A stretch of 64,000 nt of DNA, taken from positions 69,305-133,304 of the forward strand of contig VSPD01000003.1 of NCBI GenBank assembly GCA_009775125.1. Direction: 5' to 3'. Both the position numbers and the translations under genes were made by a program. Below are positions 34,649-42,855 of this stretch, in pieces. Under the pieces are notes generated by a model, which saw only the letters and a list, made by a program, of their open reading frames with translations, was not told the DNA's origin and did not search any database. The DNA is from Muribaculaceae bacterium (lineage in GTDB: Bacteria; Bacteroidota; Bacteroidia; Bacteroidales; Muribaculaceae). The first letter of the stretch is position 1. Each line of letters begins with the position of its first letter.

Positions 34649-35674
34649 TTATTTCAATGCCTCGGCCACGGCGGCACGGAGGTCGTCGCCTTGGAGGTCG
34701 CGGAAGATAATTTTTCCGTCGGGACCGAAAAGGATTATGCAGGGGATGCCGAGGATGCCGTAAGCGTCGGTGGGCACGTTTTGCGCATTGGTCACCACGG
34801 TCCAGGGTATTTCGAGACGTGTGGCGGCGCGCAGCGTATCTTCGGGCTTGTCCCACACGGCAATGCCTACTATGTCGAGCGGAGCGTCGGCATATTGCTT
34901 TTGTATTTCTTTGAGCACGGCAATCTCGCGGATGCACGGCCCGCACCAGCTTGCCCAGAAGTCGACAAGCGTGTAGCGGCCCTTGCCGGCATAGTCGCTC
35001 AGGCGATGCGTGTTGCCCTCATGGTCGGTGAACTCGAAATCGGTCATCATCTTGCCGGCCGAGGTATTGTCTTTCTTTGTCATGGAATCGACCATGCGCT
35101 GTACGCGCTTGTAAGAAGCAAGCTCGGGATGCTTTGCAAGATAAGCATTCAGTTCGGGCAGCGTGGGGAAGCAGCCCGAGGCAATGTTCATGAACACATA
35201 ATATCCTACGGGATTGTCCGCGTTCTCGGCCACGGTGGCGAGAGCGAAATCATTGTAGCGGTCGATTACGGCCTGACGGGCAGCGTCTTCGGTGGCGCTG
35301 TCGTATGTAACGGCAATGGAGTTGAGCGAGTCGACAAACGCATTGAAACGGTCGTTGAGCATCGAGCCTACCGCGCGACGCGATTTCTCGCTGATGGCGA
35401 TTGAGCCGTCTTCAAGAATCAGGTCGCCGAGGCGCGAACCGTCGGAAGCAATGATGCGGGCCATAACCGGCTCGTCGATTTCGCCTTTAAACAGGGCCGC
35501 GCCCTCGTCGTTTACGAGAGTAGAGTCAATTTTGTCGGTCGTGTCGTAATTTACAAGATACACCACCGCTCCTTCATCGAGGTCGGTGGCGGGATGCAAC
35601 ACTTTATACGGGGCGGCATAGGCCGAGGCCACTGTTGCACATGCAAGAATAAGAGATGTAATTCGCATTGGCAT
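34649..35674 (-). CDS. TlpA-like thioredoxin-family protein with DUF4369-like N-terminus
   Basis: 341 aa, signal peptide (MRITSLILACATVASAYA), so periplasmic. The N-terminal beta-rich half (YLVNYDTTDKIDSTLVNDEGAALFKG...) resembles DUF4369 and is followed by helices. The thioredoxin fold from about residue 215 has the active site WASWCGPC and the cis-Pro region GIPCIILFGPDG. Bacteroidetes relatives act as thiol-disulfide oxidoreductases. Starts at 35674 or 35668 (MRITS) are both possible. A strong hairpin with a U-run ends at the start codon, so expression may be limited by it or depend on read-through from the upstream porin gene. Confidence 0.9.
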   Translation of the reverse strand: MPMRITSLILACATVASAYAAPYKVLHPATDLDEGAVVYLVNYDTTDKIDSTLVNDEGAALFKGEIDEPVMARIIASDGSRLGDLILEDGSIAISEKSRRAVGSMLNDRFNAFVDSLNSIAVTYDSATEDAARQAVIDRYNDFALATVAENADNPVGYYVFMNIASGCFPTLPELNAYLAKHPELASYKRVQRMVDSMTKKDNTSAGKMMTDFEFTDHEGNTHRLSDYAGKGRYTLVDFWASWCGPCIREIAVLKEIQKQYADAPLDIVGIAVWDKPEDTLRAATRLEIPWTVVTNAQNVPTDAYGILGIPCIILFGPDGKIIFRDLQGDDLRAAVAEALK

Positions 35675-35675
35675 T

Positions 35676-35719
35676 AAAAATTACACAATCGTCCCGGGCT
35701 GTGATTGCCCGGGGCGATT
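35676..35719 (-). terminator. hairpin terminator between the FadL-like and TlpA-like genes
   Basis: Minus strand: AATCGCCCCGGGC (35719-35707) pairs with GCCCGGGACGATT (35699-35687), with one C/A mismatch, followed by GTGTAATTTTTAA. The U-run reaches the downstream start codon, so it could also serve as an attenuator. Confidence 0.7.
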
Positions 35720-35731
35720 GAAATATTGATT

Positions 35732-37351
35732 TTAGAATTTAAAACCGGTGGAGAGAACCAGCGAGGAATTGTTGTCCTGCACTTTCCACGACGGCGCGTT
35801 AAATTCGCCGTAAGATGTGAAGGCCGAGAATTTCGACTCGCGGTGGCGGTAGACATAGGCGGCGTCGATATACCACGATTTGTATTTGTAGCCGAGGCCG
35901 AACGATATGGCGTACATATCCTTGTCGAAAGTATAACTCGGATCGGTGCCGGAAGTGAAAATCTCGATATTGTTGTCGTAAGCGTCGTTCTTCACGTTGG
36001 TAGTCCGGTAGTTGTAACCGGCACGGAGGCTGAACTGGGGAGTCACGCGGTATTCAACACCGAGGCGTATCATCGACGAGCCTTTGAAATAGTTGGAAAT
36101 ATCGTCGTTGAGATAGTCGTTGGACTCAAACGAGCTGATATATCCGTAGGAGTCGAAGCGCGGAGTCTTTGTCTTCATCGACCCGTAGGCGTCGTATTCA
36201 TAGTCGATGCTGACAATGGCTTGCGAGCCGATTACGGCTGCCGCGCCAAACATCAGCTTCCACGGCGAGTTGAGACGCCAGGGACGGAAAGCGTTTTCTG
36301 TATTCTTGCTTCCTGAAAGAGGATTGTTGCGGTCCTCGGCAAGAGCCGGATTGAGATAAGAATAGTCGACGCTTGCCTCATAAGACTGGTCGAGACGGTA
36401 CCATGTGGGGGTGTGTACGGCGAAACCAATACGGAATTCATTGATAGGCTTCACGATCACGCCGGCCTTGATGTTCCAGCCCGAACCGGAAATGTGCTTG
36501 TAGTTCGACATTTCGAAACCGGCGTTGCCGCGCGGCTGCTCGGCAGTGGCGTTGGGGATAAGCGCGTTTTCCATGCTTTCGGAATAGTATGTCAGGCGGG
36601 TATAGTCGAGGTCGGTGATGCCGAAAGAAATACCCCAGTTCACAATGTTCTCTACATTGCCGCCGAACGAGATATTGTATTCATCGATGTAACCGCGCTC
36701 GCGCACATTGAAAAGGGCGTCGCCGACAGTGCCGTTGCCCGACAGGCCTTGATATGATGTAAGGCCGGTGGGGTTTATCATCCATGAATTATATGCGAGC
36801 GTGCTCAGCCAGTCGATGCCCGAATCAAGATATGGATTGTAGTCGGAGGCAAAGTCCATGTCGGTATATTTCACGCCGTCGTTTGTGGTGTAAGCGGCAA
36901 TATAGTCGGAGAGCGACACGTCGGTCGACGGATTGTAACCCGAATACAGACGGTCGAACGAGGCCGTGCGGTTATAAGTCACGCCCCACGAGAACGTGGG
37001 CATGGCCCCGCCGAGGTAGGCTGTGCCTACATAGCCGAAGTTGTTGCAGTAAGCCTTGGTTTGCGACTCCTTGGAGCGGAAACCGTCGAAGGCGGGGTCG
37101 GTCTTGGTGCTTTGGAAGTTGATGTCGAGCGTGGCTCCTACTTCCGACGAGCGGTAGACACCGATGCCGGCCGGGTTCTGGTTGAGCGACGAGAGATCGC
37201 CGCCAAGAGCGGTGAATGCGCCGCCCATCGACATGAACCGCGCTGTTCCGCGCATTTCGTTGCTGCCGAGTGTGTAAGCGTCGACAGCGCTTTGGGCAAG
37301 GCCTATTGCCGGAATGGCCGCCGCCAATATTGAAACGTAAACTTTTTTCAT
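35732..37351 (-). CDS. FadL/OmpP1-like outer-membrane transporter
   Basis: 539 aa with a signal peptide (MKKVYVSILAAAIPAIGLAQ). The N-terminal hatch-like motif STARFMSMGGAFTALGGDLSS..NPAGIGVYR (here GTARF...) is the signature of the Toluene_X/FadL family. Amphipathic strands with terminal aromatic F (VLSTGFKF) make up the barrel. The family takes up hydrophobic molecules; Bacteroidetes members are often called hemin receptors without proof. It is transcribed ahead of the thioredoxin gene with a terminator between them. Confidence 0.9.
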   Translation of the reverse strand: MKKVYVSILAAAIPAIGLAQSAVDAYTLGSNEMRGTARFMSMGGAFTALGGDLSSLNQNPAGIGVYRSSEVGATLDINFQSTKTDPAFDGFRSKESQTKAYCNNFGYVGTAYLGGAMPTFSWGVTYNRTASFDRLYSGYNPSTDVSLSDYIAAYTTNDGVKYTDMDFASDYNPYLDSGIDWLSTLAYNSWMINPTGLTSYQGLSGNGTVGDALFNVRERGYIDEYNISFGGNVENIVNWGISFGITDLDYTRLTYYSESMENALIPNATAEQPRGNAGFEMSNYKHISGSGWNIKAGVIVKPINEFRIGFAVHTPTWYRLDQSYEASVDYSYLNPALAEDRNNPLSGSKNTENAFRPWRLNSPWKLMFGAAAVIGSQAIVSIDYEYDAYGSMKTKTPRFDSYGYISSFESNDYLNDDISNYFKGSSMIRLGVEYRVTPQFSLRAGYNYRTTNVKNDAYDNNIEIFTSGTDPSYTFDKDMYAISFGLGYKYKSWYIDAAYVYRHRESKFSAFTSYGEFNAPSWKVQDNNSSLVLSTGFKF

Positions 37352-37365
37352 GATTTTGCTGAAAA

Positions 37366-37428
37366 ATGGAAAAAATCCACCGTCAGGCAGTCGTCAACAG
37401 ATACATGGCGATGACTGTTCGACGGTGG
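37366..37428 (-). terminator. terminator of the W/G/P-rich protein gene
   Basis: A long imperfect hairpin, with outer arms CCACCGTC (37377-37384) and GACGGTGG (37421-37428) and inner GACT/AGTC pairing. On the minus strand it is followed by ATTTTTTCC. It lies 30 nt beyond the stop at 37460. Confidence 0.7.
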
Positions 37429-37459
37429 CTTTGCTGTTACATTATTCTATCTTTTGAAA

Positions 37460-38626
37460 TCAACGGCGTCCACGGCCTCCGCCTCCGTTATAACCGCCGC
37501 CTGTGCTGCGGCCCATGCCGGTGGAACGGCCGGAGTTATAAGACGAGCCGGACGAGCGCGACGAGGAAGAACCACGGTTGTAGTTGTAGCCCGACGAACG
37601 CGTCGACGACGAGCCTGTGCCCATCTGGCGGCCACGTGTGCCGGTGTTATATGTGCCGGAATTGTTGACAGTGCCGGTCGAGCCTACTCTGCCGCGGCCC
37701 ATATTGCCGGGACGCGATGCCGGTGCGGACGAGGCGGGGCGATATGTGCCGGTGCCGGTGTTTGTAACCGTGCCGGTGGCTCCTGTGCGGCCACGTCCCA
37801 TATTGCCGGGGCGTGTCGCCGTGCCGGATGCGCCGGGGCGATAACCGTTGGCTGTGCCTGCGCTGCCTGCCGACGGACGTCGGCCGCCGCCTGCATATGC
37901 CGGTGAGTGAGGACGCGACGACCCGGAAGGCGTGATTGGACGAGGAGGCGCAGGCGCCCAGCCATGATTCCAGCCGGGTCCCCAGCCGGGTCCCCACGAC
38001 CATGACGGACCCCATCCCCACGACGGTCCCCATGACCAAGCGGGACCCCACGACCACGACGGGCCCCAGGCCCACGACGGACCGAAGTTCCAGCTATACC
38101 AGGGGTCGTATATTCCCCAGTTCCACACATACCAGGGCGAGCCGTAGCGCCATGCCCAGGGATCGGACACGACATTGACATTCACCACAGTCTGCGGCTG
38201 TTGGGAATAGTAATACGAGGCAAGGTCATCGTCGCCTGTCTGCGAGATGATGTCGGAATTATGAAACCGCTCGATGCGGCGGGTGTTGGCAAACGTGTCG
38301 CTGCTTTCGAGCGAGTCCACGGCAAGCGTGTCGGCAGCCGACACAAGGAACTGGCCGCGACGGTTGTATTCGTCGACATCGCGCGTAGAGCCGGAATTGA
38401 ACGTATATGTGTCGGCAGCAGGGAAGTCAGACGCTGTGTTAGGCACATAATATGCGCCCTGAGCGGCCTGAGTGGCGGCTTTTTGCCGCTCGGCCTTCTG
38501 CTTGGCTGCTTTGTCGGCGTTGAAATATATATCGTCGTCGTAATAGTTCTGAGCCGATGCCATAAAAGGTATCGCCACCGCTGCCGCGGCTACGAGCCTG
38601 AAAAGAGATTTTTTGTGAGACAACAT
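37460..38626 (-). CDS. secreted low-complexity protein rich in Trp, Gly, Pro, Ser, Arg
   Basis: 388 aa, signal peptide (FRLVAAAAVAIPFMASAQ). The first ~165 residues look structured (DDDIYFNADKAAKQKAERQKAA, then a DSLES..RRIERFHNSDIISQ stretch). Next comes a Trp-rich repeat region (~170-225) with WGPSW/WGPAW units at a period of 4-6 residues. A Gly/Ser/Arg/Thr tail contains two copies of RPGNMGRGR and ends in GRGRR. I recognise no family. The tail could bind polyanions and the W/G/P part resembles surface or extracellular-matrix repeats, but neither is shown. It stands alone with its own promoter box and terminator, which argues that it is real despite its composition. Confidence 0.75.
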   Translation of the reverse strand: MLSHKKSLFRLVAAAAVAIPFMASAQNYYDDDIYFNADKAAKQKAERQKAATQAAQGAYYVPNTASDFPAADTYTFNSGSTRDVDEYNRRGQFLVSAADTLAVDSLESSDTFANTRRIERFHNSDIISQTGDDDLASYYYSQQPQTVVNVNVVSDPWAWRYGSPWYVWNWGIYDPWYSWNFGPSWAWGPSWSWGPAWSWGPSWGWGPSWSWGPGWGPGWNHGWAPAPPRPITPSGSSRPHSPAYAGGGRRPSAGSAGTANGYRPGASGTATRPGNMGRGRTGATGTVTNTGTGTYRPASSAPASRPGNMGRGRVGSTGTVNNSGTYNTGTRGRQMGTGSSSTRSSGYNYNRGSSSSRSSGSSYNSGRSTGMGRSTGGGYNGGGGRGRR

Positions 38627-38694
38627 GGCTTTGAAATTTTTAAATGCTTGTATTGCTTTATCTTTTAGACGTTTAATTGCTCTAAAAGTTTAGT

Positions 38695-38702
38695 CAAAGG
38701 TA
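38695..38702 (-). promoter_or_regulatory. -7 box for the W/G/P-rich protein gene
   Basis: Minus-strand TACCTTTG (38702-38695), 68 nt before the ATG. No clear -33 is seen. Confidence 0.35.
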
Positions 38703-38762
38703 ATCATTTTTTTCCGAATTACGACCACTAAATACTAAAATAGGCGACAAAAACGACTTTTT

Positions 38763-38810
38763 TAACAAAAAAGCCGGGCAATGGAGCGCTTCGATTGCTC
38801 GAAAGCCCGA
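38763..38810 (-). terminator. terminator after the HdeD-like gene
   Basis: Minus strand: CGGGC...GCCCG outer stem with an inner GAGC/GCTC stem, followed by GCTTTTTTG. The region also holds two copies of TCGAGCAATCG, a motif repeated near 41385. Confidence 0.6.
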
Positions 38811-38856
38811 TTGCTCGACTTTATTTTTCTTTAATTCCCATGACGGGAGTTTTTGT

Positions 38857-39402
38857 TTATTCGACAGGTTTCATTTCGTAGGCTGCCATGGCGATGGTGA
38901 AGCCCCAGTAAATGAAGGCGATGGAGGTGAGGAATGAAATCATGAACATGTTGGATACCCAGCCTGCTTCAAGGAAGAAGAATCCGATAAGGCAGAGAAG
39001 GATGCCGTTGACGATTCCAAGCCACCAGTATTTCTTTCGGCCCGACGATGCTGACACGAGCGCCTCGATGCCCCAGAAAATAAAGAGGAATGCAAGGAAA
39101 TAAGGGAATACCATCTCGGAGAGGATTATGCTGCGGACGAGCATGAAACCGATGAACATGTTCACCACGCCGCCGGCGAGCCACCAGCCCCATCCGCGGG
39201 GTCGGTTTTCACCCGATGAAACACATAGCTGGACGATACCGGCCAGGATAAGGAGCCATCCGAAAATCTGGGAGGCGACTGCATATCCGGCAGCAGGCCA
39301 GAACCAATATGTGAAACCGCCGAGCACCAAGAGGATACCGACAATGAGCACTACCCACCACCAGCGGGTCTGTGCGTAATAAGAGACGTTAAAGGCTTTC
39401 AT
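38857..39402 (-). CDS. HdeD/DUF308-family integral membrane protein
   Basis: 181 aa with six predicted TM helices in three similar pairs (WWWVVLIVGILLVLGGFTYW, FGWLLILAGIVQLCV, GWWLAGGVVNMFIGFMLV, YFLAFLFIFWGIEALV, YWWLGIVNGILLCLIGFFFL, and a final SFLTSIAFIYWGFTIAMAA). This is the DUF308 repeat pattern of HdeD, an acid-resistance membrane protein in E. coli. The function in Bacteroidetes is unproven. The gene appears monocistronic, ending in a terminator at 38763-38810. Confidence 0.85.
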   Translation of the reverse strand: MKAFNVSYYAQTRWWWVVLIVGILLVLGGFTYWFWPAAGYAVASQIFGWLLILAGIVQLCVSSGENRPRGWGWWLAGGVVNMFIGFMLVRSIILSEMVFPYFLAFLFIFWGIEALVSASSGRKKYWWLGIVNGILLCLIGFFFLEAGWVSNMFMISFLTSIAFIYWGFTIAMAAYEMKPVE

Positions 39403-39530
39403 AAATCAAATAGTTTATTTGGTTAATTTTTAGATTTTTTCACTATTTGAATCTCTTTTCTGAAATTCATTTATATAACAATACCAAATAAACAAAGGTT
39501 TTTCAAGCATTAACTTTTTTTACAATTCTC

Positions 39531-39593
39531 GATGCACAATCAGGCTACGCGCTGAAAGCCAATTGTGCATCGTGTATTGTGAATTGTGCATTG
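39531..39593. repeat. TNCACRA heptamer array downstream of the MBL gene
   Basis: Units at 39563-39590, read from the gene: TGCACAA, TTCACAA, TACACGA, TGCACAA, starting 3 nt after the stop. A GGCT...AGCC hairpin and an inverted partner (CGATGCACAAT at 39531-39541) follow. Confidence 0.8.
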
Positions 39594-40628
39594 TCAAAGT
39601 CTGTGGACGAAGAGGGGCGAGGGGTCGTGGCGGGGAAGGGTGTAGAGGCGCAGCGAGGCGGCGCGCGACTCTACCGAGCCGGAGGCGTCGGCCACGGTGA
39701 TGCCGCGGGCGGCAAGCGCGGCGGCTATGGTGTCGAACGCCGTGGCGGGCGTGTTGTTGTCGTGCGACAGGTGGCAAAGGTACACGTCGGTAAGGGCCTC
39801 GGTATATATTCCGGCAAGATATGCGGCGGTGTCCTTATTATCCATGTGCCCGGTGGCGGAGGCTATGCGGGCGCGCAAATAGTAAGGGTATGGCCCGGTG
39901 TCGAGCATGGCGCGGTCGTAGTTGGCCTCGATCATGAGATAATTGGCCTTGCGGATATAGTGGTCGGCACGTTCGGTGATATAGCCCGTGTCGGGTACCA
40001 CCACAAATGTTTTCTCGGCGGCGCGGATATGGAAGCCCACGTTGTCGCTGCCGTCGTGGCTCACCTCAAAAGGGGTGATGACGAGAGGGCCGGCGGCAAA
40101 TTCAAATTCCTTGAATATGGGCGTATGGCGGTCCTTGATGCGGCCGGATATGCTGTGGCGACGGAGGATTCCGTTGATTATGCGCGGAGTGCAGTAAAGC
40201 CGCATCGACGGCACGGCGCGCAGCAGCTTGTAGGCATAGCGCACATGGTCGGTGTGGTCGTGGGTGAGGATTATACCGGCAATCTTATCGACGGGTATGC
40301 TGTTGCGTTTCAGCTCTTTGAGAACATTCTCGGCATCGACACCGGCGTCGATGATAATTCCGCCTTCATTTTTTATTCCGACATAGGCGCAATTGCCCGA
40401 CGAACCGCTGCCAAACGACATATACTGCAATTCCCGATGCGGCACCAACGAAGCCGGGTCTATCGCATATTCGCGCGCCATGTTACGTTCCGGCGTTTTT
40501 TGCCCGGTACGATGCGTGGCTATTATCTCGGAATATGGATCGGAGGCGCCATCAAGATTTATATCTATGGTGTCGAAGAGTCCCGGCAGGTCGTCGAGGC
40601 CCGGTTTGTTTTTTCGTCGGATTGGCAT
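39594..40628 (-). CDS. MBL-fold metallo-hydrolase (YycJ/WalJ-like)
   Basis: 344 aa, cytoplasmic. After a ~65-residue N-terminal extension (RKNKPGLDDLPGLFDTIDINLDG-like), the domain begins with FGSGSSGNCAYV and has metal motif THDHTDH, then VSHDGSDN, VPDTGY and a late CHLSHDN block. This order matches YycJ/WalJ exonuclease-type hydrolases rather than beta-lactamases. Its ATG overlaps the stop of the RsmI-like methylase by one base (TAATG), so the two are translationally coupled. Confidence 0.9.
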   Translation of the reverse strand: MPIRRKNKPGLDDLPGLFDTIDINLDGASDPYSEIIATHRTGQKTPERNMAREYAIDPASLVPHRELQYMSFGSGSSGNCAYVGIKNEGGIIIDAGVDAENVLKELKRNSIPVDKIAGIILTHDHTDHVRYAYKLLRAVPSMRLYCTPRIINGILRRHSISGRIKDRHTPIFKEFEFAAGPLVITPFEVSHDGSDNVGFHIRAAEKTFVVVPDTGYITERADHYIRKANYLMIEANYDRAMLDTGPYPYYLRARIASATGHMDNKDTAAYLAGIYTEALTDVYLCHLSHDNNTPATAFDTIAAALAARGITVADASGSVESRAASLRLYTLPRHDPSPLFVHRL

Positions 40629-41341
40629 TAGTTTTTATGAAGAAGGAATATTGTGGGGATTTTATCGTAGTTATATTTGCGTCCCCGCCACCGGGCTATC
40701 GGCAATGTGACAATGCTTTGGTCGGGACCGGTGATGTCGGAGGCCACGCAAAGGAGCATGTCGGAGGGCAAGGTCTCGCACAGCGACGCTATGAGCCGGT
40801 TGTTGCGATACGGCGTCTCGATGAAAATCTGTGTCTGCCCTTCGCGTATGATGCGCCGCTGCATTTCTTTTAGCCGTGAAGCCCGGGCAGCGTCGTCGAC
40901 GGGAAGATAACCGGCAAAGGCAAACGACTGTCCGTTGAATCCGCTTGCCATCAAGGCCATAAGGATGCTCGACGGCCCTACAAGCGGCACCACTTCATAG
41001 CCTTTGCGCTGCGCCAGCGCCACCACATCGGCTCCGGGGTCGGCCACGGCCGGGCATCCGGCCTCTGAAATCACGCCCATGTCGAAGCCTCGGCTCATTG
41101 GCTCGAGCATTGCCGCTATGTCCTCGGGGCGTGTATGCCGGTTGAGTTCGGAAAAAGTGCAGTCGTCGATAGGGAAATCCGGTATTGCCGAACGCAAGAA
41201 CCGCCTCGCAGAACGCAGATTCTCTACCACAAAATGACGTACTTCGGAAAGCAGCTCGATATTGCGGGCGGGCATCACATCGGCAGGCGAGCCGGGGGCC
41301 TGGCTCAGGGGCACGGGGAAAAGGATTAGACGAGGCGACAT
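40628..41341 (-). CDS. RsmI-like SAM-dependent methyltransferase (tetrapyrrole methylase fold)
   Basis: 237 aa. Motifs of the RsmI class III methylase: LILFPVPL..SPADVMPARNIELL at the start, GVISEAGCPAVADPGADVV (SAM loop) and PLVGPSSILMALMASGFNGQSFAFAGYLP, then QIFIETPYRNN. RsmI 2'-O-methylates 16S rRNA C1402. This shorter family may be a Bacteroidetes paralogue of RsmI rather than RsmI itself, since the N-terminus differs from the usual YVVxTPIGNLxD. Co-translated with the MBL gene and 64 nt downstream of the RecD-like helicase gene. Confidence 0.88.
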   Translation of the reverse strand: MSPRLILFPVPLSQAPGSPADVMPARNIELLSEVRHFVVENLRSARRFLRSAIPDFPIDDCTFSELNRHTRPEDIAAMLEPMSRGFDMGVISEAGCPAVADPGADVVALAQRKGYEVVPLVGPSSILMALMASGFNGQSFAFAGYLPVDDAARASRLKEMQRRIIREGQTQIFIETPYRNNRLIASLCETLPSDMLLCVASDITGPDQSIVTLPIARWRGRKYNYDKIPTIFLLHKN

Positions 41342-41344
41342 GGA

Positions 41345-41400
41345 AGTTGGGGAGTTGGGGAGTTATTCGATTTTTCGATTGCTCGATTTTTCGAGTATTC
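41345..41400. repeat. short tandem repeats GGGGAGTT and CGATTTTTCGA
   Basis: Tandem GGGGAGTT units are followed by two CGATTTTTCGA-like palindromes with CGATTGCTCGA between them. This fills the gap after the RecD-like stop. CGATTGCTCGA also occurs near 38792. Confidence 0.6.
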
Positions 41401-41405
41401 AATTG

Positions 41406-42794
41406 TTATTTCAGGATGAAGAGGCGCGAGCGGGCACGGGTCACGGCTGTGTATAGCCAACGGTAGAATTCGAGCCCCATGGCCTCGGGAGGGATGAAGC
41501 CCATGTCGACAAACACGTTGCGCCACTGTCCGCCCTGGGCCTTGTGACAGGTCACGGCATATCCGTATTTCACTTGGAGTGCATTCCAATACGGATTGGA
41601 GGCAAGCGATTTAAGACGGACGTCGGCCGGCGTATCGGGCGAGAACAATTCCGGATCTTCGAGGATATCGTAATATAACTTTGAAAGGCTTTCGTGGGGC
41701 AGCCCCGGGGTGTCAGACGTGAGCGAATCAAGGATTATCTTGGCGTTGAAGCGCAACTCCGACTCCGGGAGCGATAGCTCTACATCGGCAAACTCGAATC
41801 CGTATTTCTTTTCCGTAAAATTTATGTCGGCCACAATGAGCGAGTCGCCGTTTGCCACAAAATCAAGCTCTTTTATCTTCTTCGTCCAAAAATAATTATT
41901 CTTGGCAACGATAAGCAGCTCGCCGCGGCTAAGGCTTTCTTCGAGATAAAGCACCGACGCGCGTATCTCGCGGTTGAACCCGGTGGCACGTTGGTTTGAA
42001 CGTGTGATCACGATGGTTTCGTTCATTCCGTCGCGGCTGTAAGCGGTGTACAGTTCCTCGGGCATATCCTCGGGGGCAAGCTCGGAAATATCGCTGAACC
42101 CTTCCGTCACGATATGAGGAAGCGGAATCGGGTCGAGACGCATGTCGCGGCGAATCTGCGTGGCATTGTAGAGGATGCCCGAACCGGCTTGCTGACGCGC
42201 CGTGGCCGTAAGGGTGGCGCGGCTCACACGAAGCCCGTAGCCTCGGAGCACGTCGGCCGACATGGCCGGCGACTGCGGAGAGCCCACGGGCGGAAGCTGC
42301 GCGGTGTCGCCAATGAGCAGGAGGCGGCATCCGGGCTGGGCGTAGACGTAATGGATAAGGTCTTCGAGCAGATTGCGGCCCGATGTCTCGGCGCCGGTAA
42401 TCATCGAAGCCTCGTCCACGATAAAGAGCGTGTCGGTGGCCGTGTTGTCGGCCGGAAAATATCCCGACCCTCCCGACGAGGCGCCGGGATATCGGTAGAT
42501 TTTACGGTGAATTGTCGTAGCGCGCCGGCCGGAATATGCGCTGAACACCTTGGCGGCGCGACCGGTCGGAGCCATGAGCACGACCTGCCGTTTCACTTCT
42601 TCGAGAGCCTTTACAAGGGCGCCGCTAAGCGATGTCTTGCCCGTGCCGGCATATCCGTTGAGCACGAACACGGCCTCTTGCGGAGCCTCGGGAGAGCAAA
42701 AGCGGGCCAACGCCCCTACGACAGCCAATTGCTGGTCGTTAGGGGCGTAAGGCAAATGCTTTAATATGATTTCCGAGAACTCAGCCGAGGTCAT
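41406..42794 (-). CDS. RecD-like ATP-dependent DNA helicase
   Basis: 462 aa SF1B helicase. Walker A GYAGTGKTS, motif Ia APTGRAAKV, Walker B IVDEASM, motif III IGDTAQLPPVG, an OB/SH3-like insert (ANGDSLIVADINF), and the C-terminal VTCHKAQGGQWRNVFVD and YTAVTRARSRL motifs. It lacks the N-terminal domain of full RecD, like the short RecD-like/Pif1-type helicases often annotated as AAA family in Bacteroidetes. Role in DNA repair or recombination is inferred. It starts 61 nt after cysS; the gap holds a pure heptamer array. Confidence 0.92.
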   Translation of the reverse strand: MTSAEFSEIILKHLPYAPNDQQLAVVGALARFCSPEAPQEAVFVLNGYAGTGKTSLSGALVKALEEVKRQVVLMAPTGRAAKVFSAYSGRRATTIHRKIYRYPGASSGGSGYFPADNTATDTLFIVDEASMITGAETSGRNLLEDLIHYVYAQPGCRLLLIGDTAQLPPVGSPQSPAMSADVLRGYGLRVSRATLTATARQQAGSGILYNATQIRRDMRLDPIPLPHIVTEGFSDISELAPEDMPEELYTAYSRDGMNETIVITRSNQRATGFNREIRASVLYLEESLSRGELLIVAKNNYFWTKKIKELDFVANGDSLIVADINFTEKKYGFEFADVELSLPESELRFNAKIILDSLTSDTPGLPHESLSKLYYDILEDPELFSPDTPADVRLKSLASNPYWNALQVKYGYAVTCHKAQGGQWRNVFVDMGFIPPEAMGLEFYRWLYTAVTRARSRLFILK

Positions 42795-42806
42795 TCAAAT
42801 CATAAT

Positions 42807-42855
42807 TTGTGAATCGTGAATCGTGCATTGTGCATTGTGCATTGTGCATCGTGCA
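42807..42855 (-). repeat. seven perfect-register TNCACRA heptamers abutting the cysS stop codon
   Basis: Exactly 7 x 7 bp. Read in the cysS direction: TGCACGA, TGCACAA, TGCACAA, TGCACAA, TGCACGA, TTCACGA, TTCACAA. The first unit begins at the base after the cysS stop (42856-42858). The array separates cysS from the RecD-like gene. Confidence 0.9.

Noticed and set aside
42807..42855. Possible CRISPR array
   Set aside because: Units are 7 bp and contiguous with no spacers, and no cas genes are present.
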